From: an uncultured Collinsella sp.
GTDB taxonomy: Bacteria > Actinomycetota > Coriobacteriia > Coriobacteriales > Coriobacteriaceae
NCBI GenBank assembly: GCA_959018755.1
Contig: CAUEMA010000004.1
Coordinates: 62,001 to 126,000 of the forward strand
Direction: 5' to 3'
DNA length: 64,000 nucleotides
Part shown: piece after piece, positions 58,725 to 64,000 of the stretch
How the letters are laid out: every line of letters starts with the position of its first letter
Position numbering within the stretch: position 1 is the stretch's first letter
Notes under the pieces: model-generated
Databases searched by the model: none
The model's input: the letters and a program-made list of their open reading frames with translations, nothing else
What the model was told of the DNA's origin: nothing
Translations under genes and position numbers: made by a program

Positions 58725-60326
58725 GTGTCGGCAACCATCAAACCCTTCACCGACGAGTTCGAAGAGTATGGCCGCGATGAGTCTCGCACATCGGGCGAGG
58801 CCTCGAGCATCTCGTTTCCGACAACGGAGGACGAGGTGTGCGCCATTTTGAAAAAGCTCCATGCCGAGCGTGTCCCGGTGACGGTTCAGGGCGCCCGGAC
58901 CGGTCTTGCCGCCGGCGCCGTGCCTCATGGCGGTCACATTCTCAATACTTCCCGCATGAATCGCTACTTGGGCCTTCGTCGCGATGAACAAGGCCAATTT
59001 CTGCTGCGCGTGGAGCCGGGCATTGTGCTCTCGGAGCTGCGCAAGCAGCTGAGCAAGAAGGTGCTGCCGACCGCTGGTTGGGACCAGGCATCGCTTGAGG
59101 CCTACGAGGAGTTCCAAGAGGCCCCCGAGCAGTTTTTTCCCACCGATCCCACCGAGGCATCTGCCTGTCTGGGCGGCATGGCGGCATGTAACGCCTCCGG
59201 CGCCCGTAGCTACGCTTACGGCCCCATGCGCCCTCACGTCGCGGGCCTTCATGTCGCGCTGACCGATGGCGACCTGCTCGAGCTTCACCGTGGCGAGGTT
59301 TTTGCACGGGGTCGCCGCCTTTCGCTCGTTACGGTGCGGGGCCGCACGCTCGAGCTCGACCTTCCCGACTACACCATGCCCAAGACCAAAAATGCTTCGG
59401 GCTATTTCGTTGCTGACGATATGGATGCCATCGATCTGTTTATCGGTGCGTGTGGCACACTCGGCGTTATCACCGAGCTCGAGATTGCCCTGCAGGCGGC
59501 GCCTGCGGTCGTTTGGGGCGTGAGCTGCTTCTTTGACAGCGAAGACAAGGCCGTGTCCTTCACCGATTCTGTGCGCCCCGTCCTGTCCCACGCGGCTGCC
59601 ATCGAATATTTTGATGCGGGCGCCCTGGATATCCTGCGTCGTCAGCGTGAGCAGTCGACCGCGTTCGCCTCGCTGCCGGCGCTCGACAAAGACGCCAAGG
59701 TCTGTGTCTACGTGGAGCTCGACTGCGATGACGAGGCCCAAGCGACAGAGGAGCTGTATCACTTGGGGTGGGTACTAGAGCTTGCGGGCGGCAGCGACGA
59801 TGCGACATGGGTCGCGCGCACCGAGGCCGATCGCGAGTGCCAGCGATTCTTCCGCCATGCGGTGCCCGAGAGCGTCAACATGCTCATCGACGAGCGTCGC
59901 CGCACGGATCTCACCATCACCAAACTGGGCTCGGACATGTCGGTGCCCAACGCACACTTGGCCGGTGTCATCGCCCTTTATCGCCGCACGTTGGCCGAAA
60001 GCGGGCTTGAATCTGCCGCCTGGGGGCACATCGGTAACAACCATCTGCATGTGAATATTCTGCCGCGCGATGCGCAGGATCACCGCCGCGGCGGAGAACT
60101 CTTTGCCCAGTGGGCTTCCGAGGTCACGGCTATGGGCGGCGCCGTCTCCGCCGAACACGGTGTCGGCAAGATCAAGGCGGGCTTCTTGGAGACGATGTAC
60201 GGTCACGAGGCCATGGTCGAGTCGGCGCGGCTCAAGCTCCAGCTCGATCCTGCCGGGCAGCTGGGTCGCGGTAACCTGTTCTCGGAGAAGCTCTTGGATG
60301 AGCTCGTCCAGAAAGGGGGCGCGTGA
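58725..60326 (+). CDS. FAD-linked D-lactate dehydrogenase, Etf-dependent
   Basis: The 533-residue protein is a FAD_binding_4 (GlcD-type) oxidase: FPTTEDEVCAILKKLHAERV, TVQGARTGLAAGAVP with FAD-pyrophosphate contacts, GGMAACNASGARSYAYGPMR, GTLGVITELEIALQ, and C-terminal metal/substrate histidines in WGHIGNNHLHVNIL and EHGVGKIKAGF. The GTG start is behind GGGGGAG. Genes for EtfB and EtfA follow without gaps, like the LctD-LctB-LctC set of Acetobacterium woodii. There lactate oxidation with NAD+ is driven by ferredoxin oxidation (electron confurcation). Glycolate or another 2-hydroxy acid is an alternative substrate. Confidence 0.85.
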   Translation: MSATIKPFTDEFEEYGRDESRTSGEASSISFPTTEDEVCAILKKLHAERVPVTVQGARTGLAAGAVPHGGHILNTSRMNRYLGLRRDEQGQFLLRVEPGIVLSELRKQLSKKVLPTAGWDQASLEAYEEFQEAPEQFFPTDPTEASACLGGMAACNASGARSYAYGPMRPHVAGLHVALTDGDLLELHRGEVFARGRRLSLVTVRGRTLELDLPDYTMPKTKNASGYFVADDMDAIDLFIGACGTLGVITELEIALQAAPAVVWGVSCFFDSEDKAVSFTDSVRPVLSHAAAIEYFDAGALDILRRQREQSTAFASLPALDKDAKVCVYVELDCDDEAQATEELYHLGWVLELAGGSDDATWVARTEADRECQRFFRHAVPESVNMLIDERRRTDLTITKLGSDMSVPNAHLAGVIALYRRTLAESGLESAAWGHIGNNHLHVNILPRDAQDHRRGGELFAQWASEVTAMGGAVSAEHGVGKIKAGFLETMYGHEAMVESARLKLQLDPAGQLGRGNLFSEKLLDELVQKGGA

Positions 60327-60328
60327 AG

Positions 60329-61144
60329 ATGAGCGATTTCCATATGGTGGTGTGCGTCAAGGCGGTGCCGGGAAGCACCGAGGTCAAGATGGACCCCAAG
60401 ACCAATACGATTGTGCGCGATGGCAAACAGGCGGTCATTAATCCCTTTGACGCGAGCGCTTTGGAATGCGCGCTGGCACTGAAGGACGACTTTATCGGCT
60501 TTGGCATGGACGTGCGCGTAACGGTGGTGTCGATGGGCATCCCCGCGACCGAATCGCTATTGCGCGACTGCATCGCCCGAGGCGCCGATGACGCACTGCT
60601 GCTGACCGACCGCGCCTTTGCAGGTGCCGATACCCTGGCAACCACCTATGCCCTCAAGTGCGGCATCGAGGCGCTCGACGAGGACTTCGACCTGCTCATC
60701 TGCGGCAAGATGGCGGTGGACGGCGATACGGCCCAGATTGGTCCCGAGCTTGCCGGTGCCTTTGAGATTCCCTGTGTGACCGACGTGAGCTGCGTGCAGA
60801 GCGCGGGCTTTACGACCTGTGGTTCACTGGCGCTTGTTCACGGCTGCGATGCCGGCGAGGAGACGGTCTATCTTGAGATGCCGTGCGCGATGACGACCGC
60901 CAAGGAGATTGGCCAACTGCGCATGCCGAGTATTGCCGGTATTCGTGCGGCCGAGGAGGCGGACGTGCGCGTGGTCAACGCTGCCGACGTGAACGCCGAC
61001 CCCGCGCGCTGCGGCCTTGCCGGCTCGCCGACACAGGTCGTGCGATCGTTTGTGCCCGACCGCGACCAAACGTGCGAGACCGTTGACGGAACGGCGTCCG
61101 AGCAGGCGGCAAAACTTGCCAAGATTATCGAGGGGATGGCATAG
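60329..61144 (+). CDS. etfB: Electron transfer flavoprotein, beta subunit
   Basis: A 271-residue EtfB with the conserved opening VVCVKAVPGSTEVKMDPKTN, NPFDASALECALAL, VVSMGIPATESLLRDCIARGADDALLL, ADTLATTYALKCGIE, and the AMP/FAD-binding region LICGKMAVDGDTAQIGPELA. The ATG at 60329 is 9 bases after AAAGGGGG; a GTG at 60323 overlaps the dehydrogenase stop. In confurcating complexes this subunit carries the bifurcating flavin. Middle gene of the dehydrogenase-etfB-etfA operon; etfA starts at the base after its stop. Confidence 0.92.
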   Translation: MSDFHMVVCVKAVPGSTEVKMDPKTNTIVRDGKQAVINPFDASALECALALKDDFIGFGMDVRVTVVSMGIPATESLLRDCIARGADDALLLTDRAFAGADTLATTYALKCGIEALDEDFDLLICGKMAVDGDTAQIGPELAGAFEIPCVTDVSCVQSAGFTTCGSLALVHGCDAGEETVYLEMPCAMTTAKEIGQLRMPSIAGIRAAEEADVRVVNAADVNADPARCGLAGSPTQVVRSFVPDRDQTCETVDGTASEQAAKLAKIIEGMA

Positions 61145-62350
61145 ATGAGCGGACTGATTATCGATAGCGAAGCCTGTATCGGCTGCGGTCGCTGCGTTCG
61201 CGCCTGTGCCTCGGGCGGCATTGTAGTGGAAGGCGAGCGGCCCAACCGTTGCGCCCGCGTAACCGACGGCTGCATCCTATGCGGTGGGTGCGTCGACGCC
61301 TGCCCCGTCAACGCCATCTCGATTGAGCGTGACGAGGCCGCTGGCGCGGTGGACCTTGATGCATATCGAGACATTTGGGTATTCGTGCAGACCGACGAGC
61401 ACGATACGGTGACTCCCGTTGCCTATGAGCTCATGGGCAAGGGCCGCGAGCTTGCCGATGCTCGTGGTTGCCGTCTGGTGGCATTGGTCGGCATGAGCCC
61501 CGAGAGCTCTCTCGGTGACCTGGAGCATCTGGTTTGCGCCGGTGCAGACGAGGTCCTGGTCTGTCGCGACGAGCGCCTGCGCCAGAACGATGCGGAGGTT
61601 TACGCCCGGCTGATCTGCGATTTGGTGGCAGAGCGCAAGCCCGAGGCCATTCTGTACGGTGCGACCGCCTTTGGCCGCGAATTGGCACCCGGCGTTGCCG
61701 TGCGTTTGCAGACGGGCCTTACGGCTGACTGCACCGTACTTTCGATGGATACGGAGACGGGGCTGCTGCAACAAACGCGTCCGGCGTTTGGCGGCAACCT
61801 GATGGCCACCATCGTCTGCCCCAATCATCGTCCTCAGATGGCAACGGTGCGTCCCGGCATCTTTAAGGCGCCCGACTTTGACTACGGCCGCTCCGGCACG
61901 ATCACCCAGATATCGCTTGCGGATGATGCTAAGGCTCGTGTCGAGATCTCGATTCCCGCCGAGGAGTGGGGGCAGCAGGCATCAATTGCCGATGCCGAGC
62001 GCCTGGTCGTGGTGGGTCGCGGTATTGGTTCCAAGAAAAACCTGCCGCTGATGCGAAGGCTCGCCGAGGCTCTGGGTGCCGAGCTTGGCTGCACGCGACC
62101 TGTCGTGGAGGCCGGCTGGTTGGAGTATCGCCACCAGATTGGCCAGACGGGCGTATCGGTTTCGCCCAAGCTTCTCGTGAGTATCGGTGTTTCGGGCGCC
62201 ATCCAGCATCTTGCCGGCATCGGTGGGGCGGAGTGCATTATCGCCATCAACGAGGACCCGGATGCCCCCATCTTTGGTGCTGCCCAGTATAAGGTTGTCG
62301 GCGATGCCGTCGAGGTCGCCGAGGAGCTGCTGGCCCAGCTTGAGCGCTAG
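61145..62350 (+). CDS. etfA: Electron transfer flavoprotein alpha with N-terminal ferredoxin
   Basis: The 401-residue protein starts with a 2[4Fe-4S] ferredoxin domain: CIGCGRCVRAC at 11-21 and CILCGGCVDACP at about 44-55. EtfA follows, with LYGATAFGRELAPGVAVRLQ, QTRPAFGGNLMATIVCPNHR, GIGSKKNLPLMRRLAEALG and a C-terminal FAD domain ending in SIGVSGAIQHLAGI and AINEDPDAPIF. The ferredoxin head marks EtfA of electron-bifurcating or confurcating lactate dehydrogenase complexes. The stop overlaps the stop of the convergent HD gene, with no terminator between. Confidence 0.93.
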   Translation: MSGLIIDSEACIGCGRCVRACASGGIVVEGERPNRCARVTDGCILCGGCVDACPVNAISIERDEAAGAVDLDAYRDIWVFVQTDEHDTVTPVAYELMGKGRELADARGCRLVALVGMSPESSLGDLEHLVCAGADEVLVCRDERLRQNDAEVYARLICDLVAERKPEAILYGATAFGRELAPGVAVRLQTGLTADCTVLSMDTETGLLQQTRPAFGGNLMATIVCPNHRPQMATVRPGIFKAPDFDYGRSGTITQISLADDAKARVEISIPAEEWGQQASIADAERLVVVGRGIGSKKNLPLMRRLAEALGAELGCTRPVVEAGWLEYRHQIGQTGVSVSPKLLVSIGVSGAIQHLAGIGGAECIIAINEDPDAPIFGAAQYKVVGDAVEVAEELLAQLER

Positions 62351-63159
62351 GCGCGCGCCAGCCAGTAGCGCATCTCGTCCTTTAGGCGTTCCCAGGTCGC
62401 TTGCGTGGCGGGATCGGTAAAGGGGCACGTAATGCCAAAGGGCGCGTCGAGCAGGCGGTAGATATCGCCCTGCTCGCGCGCCAGCGTGCGGCTCGCTGGA
62501 TAGACGAGCTCAAACATAAAGCAGATGAGCCCCACCAGGTAGTCTGCGGGCTCGTCGCGTTCATCGCGTGCGACGCAGCGGCGCTCGTCAAAGGCAGCCA
62601 GCGTCGGTGCCGAGAAGTGGCTGGCAAGAAATGCGTCCTCGTCCACCTTGAGGATAGTGTCGACGGTGCTGTCGGCGATGGTGCGCATAATGTCGATCTT
62701 GTCGCCATCGCGCACGATATCGCAGAAGCGCCGTGTACGCTCGTCGAGTTGTGCCGGCAGGCGAAAGTCGCTGTGATAGGCGATGCTCGCGCGGATGAGC
62801 TCATCTTCTGCCGGGTCATCGATAAAGTCGCGGATGCTCGTTACGGCGGGCGCATCGGCGGGGTTCTCGCCAAAGAGGACCCCGACGCCCAACGCTGCGT
62901 GGCTCATACTCTCGGCGTCTTTAAAGGTGTTCCAGCGCCGCAACTGTTCAAAGCGTCCCATATCGTGTAACAGGCCGCAAAGCCAGGCCAGGTCAATATC
63001 CTCTGTCGACCAGCCCTGCTCGCGCGCCACGGCATCGCATGCCTCGGCAACGTGGTACGTATGCTCGATTTTGAGCGCGATACGTGGATTGGCGGCATCG
63101 TAAGCATCGGTATAGCGTTTGAAGGCCGCGGTCGCCCGGCCCCGATCGATAGCTGTCAT
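62347..63159 (-). CDS. HD-domain phosphohydrolase
   Basis: A 270-residue protein with the HD fold: HTYHVAEACDAVA (first His), CGLLHDMGRFEQ (HD pair), FGENPADAP and IAYHSDF (later His). No second domain is seen. Likely acts on nucleotides or phosphoesters; the target is unknown. The ATG follows AGGAAG. Convergent with etfA: the two stop codons overlap by 4 bases. Confidence 0.82.
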   Translation of the reverse strand: MTAIDRGRATAAFKRYTDAYDAANPRIALKIEHTYHVAEACDAVAREQGWSTEDIDLAWLCGLLHDMGRFEQLRRWNTFKDAESMSHAALGVGVLFGENPADAPAVTSIRDFIDDPAEDELIRASIAYHSDFRLPAQLDERTRRFCDIVRDGDKIDIMRTIADSTVDTILKVDEDAFLASHFSAPTLAAFDERRCVARDERDEPADYLVGLICFMFELVYPASRTLAREQGDIYRLLDAPFGITCPFTDPATQATWERLKDEMRYWLARA

Positions 63160-63190
63160 AATGACTTCCTAAAAAGCTGTGTCTTTCGAT

Positions 63191-63226
63191 CCGGTGGCAA
63201 TTGTAGGTGAACTCGGTTGCCACCGG
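63191..63226. repeat. 10 bp perfect hairpin upstream of the HD gene
   Basis: CCGGTGGCAA and TTGCCACCGG flank a 16-base spacer, with no T run, 31 bases before the HD start codon. It may be an operator. Confidence 0.45.
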
Positions 63227-63286
63227 GCGATGATTCTGCCGCGTCGTTGAATGCGGCTCGGAAATCTTGTCGGGACGAGGAACGCT

Positions 63287-63529
63287 ATGGTGCTCAAAAT
63301 CGTTAAAACCGTCTGGCCGGGGATGCTTACCTATGTTGCGATAGGCGCGCCGTGCGGCATTGGTTGCTAACGATTTGATAAGCCCTGGCGCTTTCGACGC
63401 CGGCCTGTGGCAGGGCTTGATTCCCTGGATTGTGGCTGCCGGCGTCGTGGCGGTGGCAATCAAGACAAAGTCGATGTGTGGTGCTGCGTCTCGGGCATCG
63501 TGTTCTATATCGTTTTGAGTCTTGTATAA
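63287..63529 (+). pseudogene. AzlC/AzlD-like branched-chain amino acid exporter remnant
   Basis: After GAGGAACG the first 24 codons from ATG 63287 read MVLKIVKTVWPGMLTYVAIG and then APCGI, like an AzlC start. One base out of frame it continues VANDLISPGAF and WQGLIPWIVAAGVVAVAIKT, like an AzlD C terminus. A second shift before SGIVFYIVLSLV-stop completes it at 63529. The middle of both genes is missing. I read this as a deletion joining the start of azlC to the end of azlD plus two frameshifts. The match is by eye. Confidence 0.5.
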
Positions 63530-63672
63530 AAGCAAAGGGCGCGCTTACCGTCCCGGTCGACGAATCGAATTTCTCACCGAGCCGGCCTGCTTCTTCTGGT
63601 ACCATGGTCAAACTTTACTGTAGCAAAGCGCGACGTGGGCTTTTGTTCTGCGTCAGCGGAAATGGGGGTTTC

Positions 63673-64000
63673 ATGGCACAGGAAGCGACCGCCAACGAGC
63701 AAAAGAAATTCAAAGTACCGCGCATCCCGGGTGACATCATGATCTACCCGATGATCGTCGGTCTTTTGCTCAATACCTTCTGCCCGCAGGTCTTCGAGAT
63801 CGGCGGCTTCTTTACCGCCGCCTGTCGCGGTGGTTCCAACACCATCGTCGCCGCAATTCTGCTTTTTGTGGGTGCCGGCATCAGCTTTAAGTCCACGCCG
63901 GGCGCTATCAAGACCGGCATCGTCGTACTGATCCCCAAGCTTGTTGTTGCGGCGGCCCTTGGCTTGGGTGTGGCATATTTCTTTAACGACAACTTCCTGG
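63673..64000 (+). CDS. kdgT: 2-keto-3-deoxygluconate permease, partial
   Basis: The first 109 codons of a KdgT-type symporter, cut off by the window end. After a short charged head the sequence follows the family: KVPRIPGDIMIYPMIVGLLL, NTFCPQVFEIGGFFTAACRG, and FVGAGISFKSTPGAIKTGIV. It imports 2-keto-3-deoxygluconate, a product of pectin and glucuronide breakdown. The start at 63673 is behind GGGGG. Upstream lies the azl remnant and a gap of 140 bases. Confidence 0.88.
   Translation, partial: MAQEATANEQKKFKVPRIPGDIMIYPMIVGLLLNTFCPQVFEIGGFFTAACRGGSNTIVAAILLFVGAGISFKSTPGAIKTGIVVLIPKLVVAAALGLGVAYFFNDNFL

Noticed and set aside
1..64000. tRNA, rRNA and transposase genes
   Set aside because: The gaps were read for T-loop (GGTTCGAATCC-like) motifs and for DDE or tyrosine transposase motifs; none was convincing.

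Overview
The window reads as a chromosomal segment of a gut-dwelling actinobacterium of the class Coriobacteriia, most likely Collinsella. This is inferred from GC-rich coding sequence, short gaps with AGGAGG-type ribosome sites, a bile salt hydrolase, anaerobic redox enzymes (reverse rubrerythrin, an Etf-linked lactate dehydrogenase) and a mix of LysR, MocR, XRE and BglG regulators. No rRNA, tRNA, transposase, integrase or CRISPR array was seen.

Layout. 0-3.6 kb: an EAL-domain remnant, a patatin lipase and a thiM/MTH1187/thiE operon under a TPP riboswitch. 3.6-8.2 kb: HAD phosphatase, LysR regulator, a short MetE-like methyltransferase behind a LysR-type palindrome, and a uracil permease. 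8.2-14.2 kb: esterase, sortase-type beta-helix surface protein, AzgA-type purine permease, a deformylase-like protein lacking the catalytic Glu, and bile salt hydrolase. 14.3-18.7 kb: Kup potassium transporter with a structured leader, and a DMT exporter divergent from a LysR regulator. 18.7-23.5 kb: an XRE-AlaA aminotransferase fusion behind a perfect palindrome, a second deformylase, a DHA2 transporter and a winged-helix protein with an RGG tail, followed by a run of long hairpins. 23.8-26.9 kb: pdxST divergent from the MocR regulator pdxR.

26.9-34.5 kb: a DUF559-like nuclease gene framed by two copies of a ~122 bp inverted-repeat element (third copy at 41.9 kb), reverse rubrerythrin, an alcohol/aldehyde dehydrogenase pair, a 27-residue holin-like toxin peptide, a HIRAN protein and a phosphoesterase. 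33.6-37.1 kb: a BglG-type antiterminator, its RNA target, a PTS EIIBC and a ChbG/YdjC deacetylase. 37.2-48.7 kb: DUF2130 protein, DUF3516 helicase, TrmB, a Trm9/ALKBH8-like methyltransferase, a membrane XRE/DUF4097 pair, Elp3 and a spermidine-synthase-like protein. 48.7-54.3 kb: TerB-domain protein, ATPase and Lhr-like helicase, matching the Shango anti-phage system. 54.4-58.4 kb: DUF554 protein and a five-gene surface-protein operon. 58.7-62.4 kb: lactate dehydrogenase with EtfB and ferredoxin-fused EtfA. 62.3-64 kb: HD hydrolase, a broken azlC/azlD remnant and the start of a 2-keto-3-deoxygluconate permease.

The most novel material is the set of dispersed palindromic elements. The ~122 bp family has arms that change together between copies, supplies the stop codons of two genes and brackets a nuclease gene. 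Other points of interest are the 35 bp GGGACAGG hairpin pair, the four-hairpin block after the RGG gene, the XRE-aminotransferase fusion with an internal ribosome site, and the intact Shango locus.
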